Shown one piece after another: positions 35,755 to 44,712 of a stretch of 64,000 nucleotides of DNA. The stretch spans positions 1-64,000 of the forward strand of contig UCCS01000018.1 of the NCBI GenBank assembly GCA_900470965.1, in the 5' to 3' direction. The translations under genes were made by a program, and so were the position numbers. This stretch comes from Hyphomicrobiales bacterium (GTDB taxonomy: Bacteria > Pseudomonadota > Alphaproteobacteria > Rhizobiales > Rhizobiaceae). Within the stretch, counting starts at the first letter, position 1. Each line of letters begins with the position of its first letter. The notes below the pieces were generated by a model. That model was not told where the DNA came from. It made no database searches and saw nothing but the letters and a program-made list of their open reading frames with translations.

Positions 35755-37320
35755 ATGTTCATTCGTGTGCTCGATTGCATCAGCAGTGATCACAATCCGA
35801 CGCTTGTCGTCGTTGCGATTGTTGTCGCGCTCTTCTCGGGCTTTGCACTGTTCACCATCCTCGACCACGCCAGAGCGCGACATGGCCGCACGAAGATCGT
35901 TTGGATATTTGTGGCTGCCTTCACGGCGGGGGGCGGAATTTGGTCGACGCACTTCATCGCCATGCTGGGTTTTCAGCCTGCTGCGGTTGTGAGCTACGAT
36001 GTTGGTCTCACGGTAGTGTCGGCCTTTTTTGCAGTTGCCCTTGCGGGAACTGCAATGCCTTTGTTACTGTCGCGCAACCCCGTCAACGCTCTGGCGGGCA
36101 GCCTTCTTCTCAGCGCTGCAATCGGTGTGATGCACTTCATCGGCATGAGGGCTCTGCTCTTTGCCGGCACTTTCGAATGGCATCTGCCTCTCGTTGCGCT
36201 CTCGCTCTGCGCGGGCTGCTTGCTTGTTATCGCGGCGACGTTCGCCGAACGTCGACGTGCTTCGGTCGGATTTCGTCTTGCGGCGGGATCCCTATTCGGT
36301 GCAGCTATCTGCACACTGCATTTCACCGCGATGAGCGCCGCCATTCTTAAGACAGATCCGTCTCTTCTGGTTCAAGATGGGAACCTGTCAGAATTTCTCC
36401 TCGGGATATCGGTTGCCGTCGTCACAGCATTGATCGTGATCTTCAGTCTGGTGACGGTTATGTTTGATCGACGTGCTCACGATGCGACCACTGATGCCCA
36501 GCAGATGCGATGCATTCTTGAGGCCGCACAGATCGGCATCCTGGTTTGCCAGGATGATGAGATCGTTTCTGCGAACAAGGCATTCGAGCGGTTAGTGGGC
36601 TGTGAAGGATCGAGTATCGAAGGGCGTGCCGTCGCCGACTTTTTCGAACCGCCGGCACGCGCCAATCGCCGCGAACCGCGCCCCTACGAGACCGAAGGAC
36701 AACTAAAGACGGCCAACGGGATGCGGATGGACGTTGCGCTCAACACAACTCCGATCGTGTCCGGAGACACGTTGCGACATCTCGTCGAAGTGCGCGATAT
36801 TGGCGATCACAAACGTGCTCTTGACCGCTTGGATCACCTTGCGAACCATGACGAGTTGACCGGACTTCCCAACCGCAGACTGTTAAATGCCGAGTTGCGA
36901 CAGGAGGCACTGTCCAGTCAGGAATTCGGGCTAATGTGGATGGATCTCGATCGCTTCAAGGAGGTTAATGACACGCATGGGCATGCGATCGGAGATGCTC
37001 TTCTCCAGGCGGTGGCGCAACGCTTCCGTTCGGTTCTGGACGAGCGGCATTTGCTTGCTCGCGTGGGTGGAGATGAGTTCGTCGTTCTGTTCAGGCACTC
37101 ATCGAGGCAAAGCGATCTCGCCAGCGCAGCTGAAAGCCTGTTGAAGGCAATGGTCAATCCGGTCGTCGTTGAAAGCCAGATGCTGGAAGTCGGGGTGTCT
37201 ATCGGTTTGGCAAGGTATCCCCAAGATGCGGAGTCGACAGACGCTTTGATGCGCCGGGCCGATCTTGCTCTTTATGAGGCGAAAAAGACCGGTCGCAGCC
37301 GTTACGCCCCCGCAGCGTGA
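35755..37320 (+). CDS. MHYT-PAS-GGDEF diguanylate cyclase
   Basis: 521 residues. Residues 10-230 are the seven-helix MHYT sensor, with three copies of the metal-binding motif as STHFIAM, MHFIGM and LHFTAM. Residues 245-350 are a PAS domain (CILEAAQIGILVCQDDEIVS). Residues 360-518 are a GGDEF domain (HDELTGLPNRRLL, DLDRFKEVNDTHGHAIGDAL, ARVGGDEFVVLF). The intact GGDEF motif predicts c-di-GMP synthesis. The residues where the inhibitory RxxD site normally sits read DERH, so product inhibition is probably absent. There is no EAL domain. MHYT is proposed to sense O2, CO or NO through bound metal. Confidence 0.92.
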   Translation: MFIRVLDCISSDHNPTLVVVAIVVALFSGFALFTILDHARARHGRTKIVWIFVAAFTAGGGIWSTHFIAMLGFQPAAVVSYDVGLTVVSAFFAVALAGTAMPLLLSRNPVNALAGSLLLSAAIGVMHFIGMRALLFAGTFEWHLPLVALSLCAGCLLVIAATFAERRRASVGFRLAAGSLFGAAICTLHFTAMSAAILKTDPSLLVQDGNLSEFLLGISVAVVTALIVIFSLVTVMFDRRAHDATTDAQQMRCILEAAQIGILVCQDDEIVSANKAFERLVGCEGSSIEGRAVADFFEPPARANRREPRPYETEGQLKTANGMRMDVALNTTPIVSGDTLRHLVEVRDIGDHKRALDRLDHLANHDELTGLPNRRLLNAELRQEALSSQEFGLMWMDLDRFKEVNDTHGHAIGDALLQAVAQRFRSVLDERHLLARVGGDEFVVLFRHSSRQSDLASAAESLLKAMVNPVVVESQMLEVGVSIGLARYPQDAESTDALMRRADLALYEAKKTGRSRYAPAA

Positions 37321-37500
37321 GCCTTGCGTTTTCCGTGAGGCGGCCGAAGAGGTTGCGTACGGACGCCGCCCCAGTCCAACTTCATCCAAGGGCGCCGATA
37401 GGTGCCGCTGGAATGTTGGGCGACGGTCGGACTCAGCAAGGATGGGTTTCTCACATCGGAATTATCGTATCGCGGAGCAATTCCTGTGGGTTGAAAGCGA

Positions 37501-37968
37501 TCAGTCCTCGATCGGGAAAGCAAAGCCAGCTTTCACTCGATCCATTACCACCATGGTTTTGAAACCTTTGATGTCGTGGTTTTCATAGAAGAACCGACGC
37601 GTGAAGGCTTCGTAATCCTCCATGTCCTTTGCCGTGATAACCAGGATGAAATCGGCATCGCCCGTCACGTAATAGCCGATCATCACTTCCTTTGTGGCGC
37701 GGATCGCCGCCTTGAATCGATCAACGATGTCAGCCCGTTCGCGCTCCAGAGAGACAAGCACGATCATGGTGATGCCGCGCCCGGCAGCCTTGGGCGAGAC
37801 GATCGACACATCAGCCTCGATCACCCCTTCCTCACGCAAGCGCTTCAGCCGTCGCTGACAGGCCGTCGGTGAGAGATTGACGATCTGCGCCAGCTCTTCC
37901 GAGGTCAGGCGATTGTTCTTTTGAACAGCCTGAAGCAGCGCTCTGTCGGCTCTATCGAGGGTACTCAT
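37501..37968 (-). CDS. asnC: Lrp/AsnC-family regulator of the ectoine cluster
   Basis: 155 residues. Helix-turn-helix at 5-60 (LLQAVQKNNRLTSEELAQIV, LSPTACQRRLKRLREEGVIE) and the RAM ligand-binding domain at 65-150 (MIGYYVTGDADFILVITAKD, FKTMVVMDRVK). It is divergent from the ssd gene with 121 nt between the starts. In ectoine gene clusters an AsnC/Lrp regulator next to ssd and atf is standard, and it is thought to activate them in response to a metabolite. Its exact ligand is unproven. Confidence 0.88.
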   Translation of the reverse strand: MSTLDRADRALLQAVQKNNRLTSEELAQIVNLSPTACQRRLKRLREEGVIEADVSIVSPKAAGRGITMIVLVSLERERADIVDRFKAAIRATKEVMIGYYVTGDADFILVITAKDMEDYEAFTRRFFYENHDIKGFKTMVVMDRVKAGFAFPIED

Positions 37969-38089
37969 GCAGAAATCCTGCGGGCACAGCCAAAATTTAG
38001 CATAATTCCTGCATGGAGGATCAGATCAATGCAGTCAAACGATCATGGCCTACCATTAGTCTCTTTGTAAACCCAATTTGGAGCTTCGC

Positions 38090-39568
38090 ATGAAAGGTAT
38101 CGCCAGTGCTGCGCTGAACAACCTGCAACGACCCGATCTGATCGAGCGCCGTGCCTTTCTGAGTGGCACATGGGCTTCGCACGAAGAGACGCTGAGCGTC
38201 ACCGATCCGGCAACCGGCGAACACCTCGTCGACGTGGCAGCCTGCTCTCTTGAAGATGCCGACGCTGCCGTCGAAGCGGCGAAAAATGCCTTTCTCGATT
38301 GGCGTGACAAGCTTCCCGTCGAACGTGGTCAGATCCTTCGTGTCTGGGGAAAGCTGATGCGCGACAACGCGCAGGACCTCGCCGTCATCATGACGGCCGA
38401 ACAGGGCAAGCCGCTGGCAGAGTCGCTAGGCGAGATTTCCTATGCCGCGAATTTCCTTGAGTGGTTTGCCGCCGAAGGCGAGCGTACTTATGGCGAAACG
38501 ATACCGAGCCACCTGCCAGGCAGCCGTCTTTCAGTCCAGATGCAGCCGCTTGGCGTCACGGTGGCGATCACGCCGTGGAACTTTCCCTCGGCCATGATCA
38601 CCCGCAAGGCAGGCGCTGCACTCGCGGCCGGCTGCACCATGATCGTCAAGCCTGCCCCGGAAACACCGCTGTCGGCGCTTGCCCTGGCAAAGCTTGCGCA
38701 GGAGGCCGGAATGCCCGCCGGCGTATTCCAGGTTCTCACCGGCGAAGCCGCGCCGCTTGCGCGCCGTCTGCTGGAACACACGGATGTGCGCGCTTTTTCC
38801 TTTACCGGCTCGACTGAAGTCGGACGCATCCTGCTCACACAATCGGCCGCCACGGTGAAGAAGGCCTCGTTGGAACTTGGCGGCCATGCACCATTCATCC
38901 TGTTTGGCGACGCCGAGCTTTCCAAAGCCGTAAAGGGCTGCATCGGCGCAAAATTTGCCACGTCAGGGCAGGACTGTCTCGCCGCCAACAGGATTTACGT
39001 CCAGCGCGGGCACTATGATCGGTTCGTCGATGCCTTCGCCACGGCGACCCGGCAGCTCAAGGTCGGTCACGGCCTCGACCCCCGCACCGATATCGGGCCG
39101 ATGACACGCCCTTCGGTCGCTGAAAAATGCCGCCAGCAGATTGCGCAGGCACTTTCCGCCGGCGCGCGTCTCGTCTGCGGCGGACAGGATAGCCCGCTTG
39201 GCGGCAATTTCGTGACCCCGACCGTGCTTGCCGATGTCACCGATGACATGCTGATCGCACGCGAAGAGACCTTCGGCCCAGTTGCCGCAATCCTGCCGTT
39301 CGATGACGAGCAGGAGGTACTCACCCGAGCCAACGCCACCGAAATGGGGCTGGCAGCCTACGTCTACACCAATGATCTTGGTCGCGCGATGCGCCTGACC
39401 GACCGGCTCGAATACGGCATGATCGCCGTCAACACATCGAAATTCACCGGCGCGCCCATCCCCTTCGGTGGATGGAAGCAATCCGGCCTTGGTCGCGAAG
39501 GCTCGCGCCACGGCCTCCTGGAATATCTCGAAACAAAATATGTCTGCTTCGGCAACCTCGCTGCATGA
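38090..39568 (+). CDS. ssd: Aspartate/succinate-semialdehyde dehydrogenase of ectoine catabolism
   Basis: 492 residues from the ATG at 38090, with GGAG 6 nt upstream; the frame extends to 38078 without a better site. It is an NAD(P)-dependent aldehyde dehydrogenase of the GabD group, with substrate and cofactor signatures ITPWNFPSAMITRKAGAALA, SFTGSTEVGR, LELGGHAPFILF (catalytic Glu) and SGQDCLAANRIYV (catalytic Cys). In ectoine clusters this enzyme (Ssd) oxidises aspartate-semialdehyde to aspartate, the last step of the route. It is followed 17 nt later by the aminotransferase. Because its sequence resembles GabD, succinate-semialdehyde activity is also possible; the role follows from context. 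Confidence 0.88.
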   Translation: MKGIASAALNNLQRPDLIERRAFLSGTWASHEETLSVTDPATGEHLVDVAACSLEDADAAVEAAKNAFLDWRDKLPVERGQILRVWGKLMRDNAQDLAVIMTAEQGKPLAESLGEISYAANFLEWFAAEGERTYGETIPSHLPGSRLSVQMQPLGVTVAITPWNFPSAMITRKAGAALAAGCTMIVKPAPETPLSALALAKLAQEAGMPAGVFQVLTGEAAPLARRLLEHTDVRAFSFTGSTEVGRILLTQSAATVKKASLELGGHAPFILFGDAELSKAVKGCIGAKFATSGQDCLAANRIYVQRGHYDRFVDAFATATRQLKVGHGLDPRTDIGPMTRPSVAEKCRQQIAQALSAGARLVCGGQDSPLGGNFVTPTVLADVTDDMLIAREETFGPVAAILPFDDEQEVLTRANATEMGLAAYVYTNDLGRAMRLTDRLEYGMIAVNTSKFTGAPIPFGGWKQSGLGREGSRHGLLEYLETKYVCFGNLAA

Positions 39569-39584
39569 AAGGATCTGTGCTGCC

Positions 39585-40988
39585 ATGACCGCCAACCTCG
39601 ATCAGATCGCCGAAATGGACCGCAATTCGGTCCTGCATCCCTTTACGCAGATCAAAGATTTCGCCAGCGGGAAATTGGGCGACCCGACAATCGTCGAAAC
39701 CGGCAAGGGCATCCGCATCCAGGATGCACAGGGAAAGCAGCTGATCGACGGCTTCGCCGGTCTTTACTGCGTCAATGTCGGCTACGGGCGCACCGAGGTC
39801 GCCGAGGCCATCTCGCGCCAGGCCTATCGCCTCGCTTACTACCATAGCTATGCCGCCCACACGACGGACGAGCTCGCGATCCTCTCCGATCGTCTGGTGA
39901 AAATGGCACCTGGCAGGATGAGCAAGGTTTTCTACGGCATGTCGGGTTCCGACGCCAACGAAACCCAGGCCAAGCTCGTCTGGTACTACAGCAACCTGCG
40001 GGGCACGCCGAACAAGAAGAAGATCATCTCCCGTGAACGGGGTTATCATGGTTGCACCGTCGTCTCCGGTTCCATGACCGGCATGAGTTTTTACCATGAC
40101 CATATGGACCTGCCGCGTGCGGGTATTCTTCACACCGGCGCGCCGCATCATTATTGGGGCGCGGAAGCAGGCGAAACGGAACTCGAATTTTCCAAGCGCC
40201 GCGCCGACGAGCTTGAAGCCCTGATCCTGCGCGAAGGCCCCGACACCATTGGGGCCTTCATCGCCGAGCCCGTACTTGGCACCGGCGGCATCACCCCACC
40301 GCCGCAAGGCTATTGGGACGAAGTGCAAAAGGTCCTCAAGAAATACGACATCCTGCTCATCGCCGACGAAGTCATCACCGGTTTCGGTCGCACCGGCTCG
40401 ATGTTCGGATCGCAGCACTACGGCATCGAACCTGACCTAATTACGGTCGCCAAGGGGCTCACCTCGGCCTACTTCCCGCTATCGGGCGCAATCGTCGGCG
40501 AAAAGGTCTACAAGGTGATGGAAGAAGGGGCCGAGCGTGTTGGGGCCTTCTCGCATGGCTACACCTATTCCGGCCACCCGATTGGCGCTGCAGCAGCCAA
40601 CGCCGTTCTCGACATCGTCGAGAAGGAGGATCTGCCGGGCAATGCACGCACGGTCGGCACCTATTTCCAAGCGCAGCTGAAGGAAAAGTTCGCTCAGCTT
40701 CCGATCGTCGGTGAAGTGCGAGGCGTCGGCCTGATGGGCGCCATCGAGTTTGTGGCGGATCGCGAAAAGAAGACGCGCTTTGCGCCAAGCCTTGCTGTCG
40801 GTGCACGTATCTCGAAGGCCGCGCGCAGTCGTGGACTGATTGCCCGTGCCATGCCGCATGGCGATATTCTGGGTTTTGCGCCGCCCCTCGTCACGACGAA
40901 GGAAGAGGTCGACGAGATCATTGTCATTGCCGAATCCGCTGTGCGCTCAGTCATGGACGAATTGGTCCAGGCTGGCGAGAGGATCTGA
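39585..40988 (+). CDS. atf: Class III aminotransferase for 2,4-diaminobutyrate
   Basis: 467 residues from the ATG at 39585 (MTANLDQIAEMDRNSVLHPF); AAAGGA lies 11 nt upstream. It has the fold-type I hallmarks IVETGKGIRIQDAQGKQLID, MSGSDANETQAKLVWYY, LLIADEVITGFGRTG (PLP-binding Asp) and VAKGLTSAYFPLSG (Schiff-base Lys). In ectoine clusters Atf converts 2,4-diaminobutyrate to aspartate-semialdehyde using pyruvate or similar acceptors. It sits between ssd and enuR, as in known clusters. The enzyme family is secure; the substrate rests on context. Confidence 0.87.
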   Translation: MTANLDQIAEMDRNSVLHPFTQIKDFASGKLGDPTIVETGKGIRIQDAQGKQLIDGFAGLYCVNVGYGRTEVAEAISRQAYRLAYYHSYAAHTTDELAILSDRLVKMAPGRMSKVFYGMSGSDANETQAKLVWYYSNLRGTPNKKKIISRERGYHGCTVVSGSMTGMSFYHDHMDLPRAGILHTGAPHHYWGAEAGETELEFSKRRADELEALILREGPDTIGAFIAEPVLGTGGITPPPQGYWDEVQKVLKKYDILLIADEVITGFGRTGSMFGSQHYGIEPDLITVAKGLTSAYFPLSGAIVGEKVYKVMEEGAERVGAFSHGYTYSGHPIGAAAANAVLDIVEKEDLPGNARTVGTYFQAQLKEKFAQLPIVGEVRGVGLMGAIEFVADREKKTRFAPSLAVGARISKAARSRGLIARAMPHGDILGFAPPLVTTKEEVDEIIVIAESAVRSVMDELVQAGERI

Positions 40989-41165
40989 TGCAAGCATGGC
41001 TGCCAGACGGGACAAGGCTTGCTCGGCACTGCCTCCTGCCGAGCAAAATCGCGGCGATCGTGATTATTCCTGATGCAATCACGGCTCTGGCTGCGTAACG
41101 CTTCATCTTTGAGACGAAGCGTGCATAATGTCATGAAATAGTCGTCATAAAAACGAGACAATTTC

Positions 41166-42614
41166 ATGCGACGTCAAGCCAATCCCCTGAACCTTGTTCC
41201 GATCACGGCCACCAAGCCGGTGGCATGGCAACCGCACCTTTCCAAGCAAAAGGGTGAGACGAAGCATGCAGCACTCACCGAGCGCATCATTGCCGATATC
41301 GATGCCGGCGTTCTCAAGCCAATGGATCGCATGCCGACGCATCGCGATCTGGCGCGCGAACTCGGCCTTTCCGTCCAGACCGTCAGCCTCTCCTACAAGG
41401 AGGCTGAGCGGCTTGGCTATCTGAGCGGTGAGATCGGTCGCGGCACCTTCGTCAAGACACGCGTGACCGACCGCGCCGGCCGCATGATGCTTGACCATAG
41501 CGCCAACGAAGTGCTCGACCTTTCCATCATTCGCGGCGTCTATCTCGATGCGCATGAGGCCGCATCGCGCGAGATCCTTCGTGAGCTTTCCGAAGGCGAC
41601 AATGCAAGCTTCATGCGTCCCTGCCGCCCGATCGCCGGCCTTGATCGTCATCGAGAGACGGCGCGCATCTGGTTACGCACGCTCGGCGTCGCGGCCGGGG
41701 TAGAGCGCATTCTCCTCACCAACGGCGCCGCCCACGCCATTTTTCTTGCTCTGAGCTGCATTGTCCGCTCCGGCGATGTCGTCTTAACCGAAAATCTGAC
41801 CGATCACGGTATCATCGGGCTTTCCAATATCCTTGGCTTCAGCCTGAAGGGCTTGCCTACCGACAATGAGGGCATTTTGCCCGATGCGCTGGAGGCCGTG
41901 TGTGCAGCAGGCGGTGTCCGGGCGTTGGTGCTCATTCCGACCCTCAACAATCCGACAGGTCATGTTGCGGGTGCGGGACGCAGGTGTGAGATAGCCGCGA
42001 TTGCGGCTCGTCACGGCGTGTTCGTCATCGAAGATGAGGTCTATCGACCGATGATCGAAGAGCCCCTGCCTTCCATCACGGAAATGCTGCCTGATCTCGG
42101 TTTCTTCGTCACGAGCTTCACCAAAGTGGTGCTGACAGGGTTGCGCGTTGGCTATCTTGTTGTTCCACCAGCCTATTCCATCCGCGCCGCCTCAATCTTG
42201 CGCGTGTCGAGCTGGAGCGGCACCTACCTGACCGGCGAAATCGCAACACGCTGGGTCGAGAATGGCACGGCGCAGCGTCTGCTTGAAATCCAGCGTGACG
42301 AAGCACAGGTGCGCCAGAACATCGCCACAGAAATCCTCGGCGACCATATCGCCTCCACTCATCCGCTCTCGCTTTGCGCCTGGCTCAAGGTCCCGCCGCA
42401 TTGGTCCGAGGAAGGTCTGGTTCGTTCGCTCACCAACCAGAAAGTCGCCGTCACGCCGTCCGAACCCTTCATTGCCGGACCGGGTCATGGTGGCGGCATT
42501 CGTATCTGTTTGGGCGGACGCCTGAACCATGCAAGCCTGGCCAAGGCGCTGACGACCGTGCGGCAGGCCTTTGAGCAACTGCCGCCGGTCTTTGATGTCG
42601 GTTCGATCGGCTAG
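41166..42614 (+). CDS. enuR: MocR/GntR-type ectoine utilisation regulator EnuR
   Basis: 482 residues. GntR winged helix at 25-100 (LTERIIADIDAGVLKPMDRM, LARELGLSVQTVSLSYKEAE), then an aminotransferase-like domain of fold-type I with IPTLNNPTGHV, FVIEDEVYRPM and the PLP lysine in TSFTKVVLTGLRVGY. In characterised EnuR proteins the inducers alpha-N-acetyl-diaminobutyrate and diaminobutyrate react with bound PLP and relieve repression of the catabolic operon. The gene precedes eutB by 68 nt in an AT-rich gap with repeats, so it likely controls eutBCDE-ehuBCDA and itself. The upstream ribosome site is weak. Confidence 0.87.
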   Translation: MRRQANPLNLVPITATKPVAWQPHLSKQKGETKHAALTERIIADIDAGVLKPMDRMPTHRDLARELGLSVQTVSLSYKEAERLGYLSGEIGRGTFVKTRVTDRAGRMMLDHSANEVLDLSIIRGVYLDAHEAASREILRELSEGDNASFMRPCRPIAGLDRHRETARIWLRTLGVAAGVERILLTNGAAHAIFLALSCIVRSGDVVLTENLTDHGIIGLSNILGFSLKGLPTDNEGILPDALEAVCAAGGVRALVLIPTLNNPTGHVAGAGRRCEIAAIAARHGVFVIEDEVYRPMIEEPLPSITEMLPDLGFFVTSFTKVVLTGLRVGYLVVPPAYSIRAASILRVSSWSGTYLTGEIATRWVENGTAQRLLEIQRDEAQVRQNIATEILGDHIASTHPLSLCAWLKVPPHWSEEGLVRSLTNQKVAVTPSEPFIAGPGHGGGIRICLGGRLNHASLAKALTTVRQAFEQLPPVFDVGSIG

Positions 42615-42628
42615 AGCGACCCCACGGC

Positions 42629-42666
42629 AATCATTGAATCATTACAATATAATAATTGACATGATT
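42629..42666. promoter_or_regulatory. AT-rich repeats before eutB, candidate EnuR operator/promoter
   Basis: Direct heptamer AATCATT at 42629-42635 and 42637-42643, an inverted copy ATGATT at 42661-42666, and a small dyad CAAT-ATAATA-ATTG at 42645-42658. TTGACA overlaps at 42656-42661. The segment is markedly AT-rich against its surroundings and lies between enuR and eutB. Confidence 0.4.
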
Positions 42667-42682
42667 TTAGTTCGCTCACAAC

Positions 42683-43702
42683 ATGACAATCATGAAGAGC
42701 GACGTCCTGTCCAGATTGACCGAAGAAAAGGCGCTGCCAGTTACGCTGGCGGATATCGAGCAGGCTGCGGCCCGCATCGTTGGGCGGGTGGCGCGCACGC
42801 CGCTTATTCGCTCTCGCACGCTCTGTGAACGCACCGGTCAGCCTGTCTATCTCAAGCTTGAAACACATCAGCCGACCGGCGCCTTCAAGCTGCGCGGCGC
42901 GATGAACGCCATCCTGTTGCTCGATGATGCGGCGCGCAAGCGCGGTCTCGTTACCGCCTCGACAGGCAATCATGGTCGCGCCGTCGCTTACGCCGCACGC
43001 GAGCTTGGCGTTCGCGCCATCATCTGCATGTCATCGCTCGTCCCGGCCAACAAGGTCGAAGCGATCCGCTCGCTGGGCGCCGAAATCCGCATTGTCGGCC
43101 TGTCGCAGGACGATGCACAAGAGGAGGTCGAACGCCTGACCGAGAGCCGGGGCCTCACGCCGATCCCGCCGTTCGACCATGCGGACGTCGTTGCCGGTCA
43201 AGGCACGATCGGCCTCGAAATTGTGGAAAACCTGCCTGAACTTGCGGCCGTGCTTGTTCCTCTTTCCGGTGGGGGACTGGCCGGTGGCATTGCGGTTGCC
43301 GTCAAGGCCTTGAAGCCACAGATCCGCGTCATCGGCATATCGATGGAGCGCGGGGCAGCCATGCATGCGGCGATTGCCGCCGGCAAGCCTGTCGCAATCC
43401 GCGAGGAGGAAACGCTGGCGGATTCGCTAGGGGGTGGCATCGGCCTCCAAAACCATGTCACCTTTACCCTTTGCCGCGATCTTCTCGACGACGTCATCCT
43501 CCTCAGCGAGGACGAGATTGCCGAAGGCATCCGCCATGCCGCGCGCAACGAGAGCGTAACCGTCGAGGGCGCTGGCGCAGTCGGTATTGCCGCCATCCTC
43601 GCAGACAAGGTCGGCCTATCAGGTCCAACCGCCATCATCATATCAGGCGGCAACATTGCCCCGAAGATGCACCAGAAAATCGTCGCGGGGACCACCCAAT
43701 GA
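42683..43702 (+). CDS. eutB: EutB, threonine dehydratase-like hydroxyectoine utilisation enzyme
   Basis: 339 residues. It is a PLP-dependent beta-family enzyme (serine/threonine dehydratase fold) with the Schiff-base Lys in HQPTGAFKLRGAMNA near 72, VTASTGNHGRAVAYAA, the PLP phosphate loop LVPLSGGGLAGGIA and ISGGNI near the end. In ectoine clusters EutB acts with EutC and EutA on hydroxyectoine or its acetyl derivative, removing the hydroxyl. The stop overlaps the start of eutC by 4 nt. The ATG at 42683 lacks a strong ribosome site; ATG 42692 is the alternative. This name relies on position in the cluster. Confidence 0.87.
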   Translation: MTIMKSDVLSRLTEEKALPVTLADIEQAAARIVGRVARTPLIRSRTLCERTGQPVYLKLETHQPTGAFKLRGAMNAILLLDDAARKRGLVTASTGNHGRAVAYAARELGVRAIICMSSLVPANKVEAIRSLGAEIRIVGLSQDDAQEEVERLTESRGLTPIPPFDHADVVAGQGTIGLEIVENLPELAAVLVPLSGGGLAGGIAVAVKALKPQIRVIGISMERGAAMHAAIAAGKPVAIREEETLADSLGGGIGLQNHVTFTLCRDLLDDVILLSEDEIAEGIRHAARNESVTVEGAGAVGIAAILADKVGLSGPTAIIISGGNIAPKMHQKIVAGTTQ

Positions 43703-44712
43703 GCCGCATCAGCATTCTGATGGAAAAAGACCTTCGCACAATCGTCAAGCTCGACGTCGCTGCCGTCGATTGCGTCGAACAGGCCTTTGCGGCGCTTGCC
43801 ACCAAAGCCGTTGCTATGCCGCCGATCCTGCGCCTCGACATTCAGGAATTTCGGGGTGAAGTGGACGTCAAGACGGCCTATGTGCCAGGCCTTGACGGCT
43901 TCGCCATCAAGGTCAGCCCCGGCTTCTTCGACAACCCCAAGATCGGTCTGCCAAGCCTGAACGGGCTGATGATCTTGCTCAGCGCCAAGACCGGATTGGT
44001 CGAAGCCCTTCTTCTTGACAACGGCTATCTCACGGATGTGCGCACGGCAGCGGCCGGTGCCGTCGCCGCACGACATCTGTCGCGCGAAGACACCTCCGTC
44101 GCCACGATCTTTGGTGCAGGCATGCAGGCGCAGCTGCAGCTTGAGGCTCTCATGCTTGTGCACCGGATCAAATCGGCGCGAATCTGGGCACGCGATCATG
44201 CAAAGGCGCAGAAGCTTGCGATTGATTTCGCTCGCGACCACGGAATCGACGTCGCCGCCATTGCCGATCCGCGCGAGGCCGTGCGCGGGGCAGATATCGT
44301 CGTCACAACGACGCCGGCAGAAAGGCCGATCCTGATGGCCGAATGGCTCGAACCCGGTCAGCATCTGACCGCAATGGGATCGGATGCAGAGCACAAGAAC
44401 GAGGTCGATCCGGCCGTCTTTGCTCGCGCTACTTACGTCCCGGATCGAATATCGCAGACCCGCATTCTCGGCGAGTTGCACCATGCCATCAAGGCCGGTG
44501 CAGTCTTGCCGGACCAACAGTTTGCCGAACTCGGAGCTGTCATCGCCGGCAAGGCGATTGGCCGGTCGAATGCGCACGAAATCACCTTTGCCGACCTCAC
44601 GGGCACCGGCGTGCAGGACACAGCCATCGCCAACCTGGCGCTCGCCCGCGCGACAGACGCCGGACGGGGCCAGACGATCGAAAATGACATCAAAATGGGA
44701 GATGCAGCGTGA
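43699..44712 (+). CDS. eutC: EutC, ornithine cyclodeaminase-like hydroxyectoine enzyme
   Basis: 337 residues from the ATG at 43699, which overlaps the eutB stop; the frame upstream of it lies inside eutB. The OCD/mu-crystallin fold is shown by KVSPGFFDNPKIGLPSLNGL, LLLDNGYLTDVRTAAAGAVA (substrate/NAD contact) and the dinucleotide loop VATIFGAGMQAQLQLEALML. In ectoine clusters EutC reduces the imine made by EutB, returning hydroxyectoine carbon to the ectoine route. The 3' end overlaps eutD by 4 nt. The family is certain; the reaction follows from the cluster. Confidence 0.88.
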   Translation: MSRISILMEKDLRTIVKLDVAAVDCVEQAFAALATKAVAMPPILRLDIQEFRGEVDVKTAYVPGLDGFAIKVSPGFFDNPKIGLPSLNGLMILLSAKTGLVEALLLDNGYLTDVRTAAAGAVAARHLSREDTSVATIFGAGMQAQLQLEALMLVHRIKSARIWARDHAKAQKLAIDFARDHGIDVAAIADPREAVRGADIVVTTTPAERPILMAEWLEPGQHLTAMGSDAEHKNEVDPAVFARATYVPDRISQTRILGELHHAIKAGAVLPDQQFAELGAVIAGKAIGRSNAHEITFADLTGTGVQDTAIANLALARATDAGRGQTIENDIKMGDAA

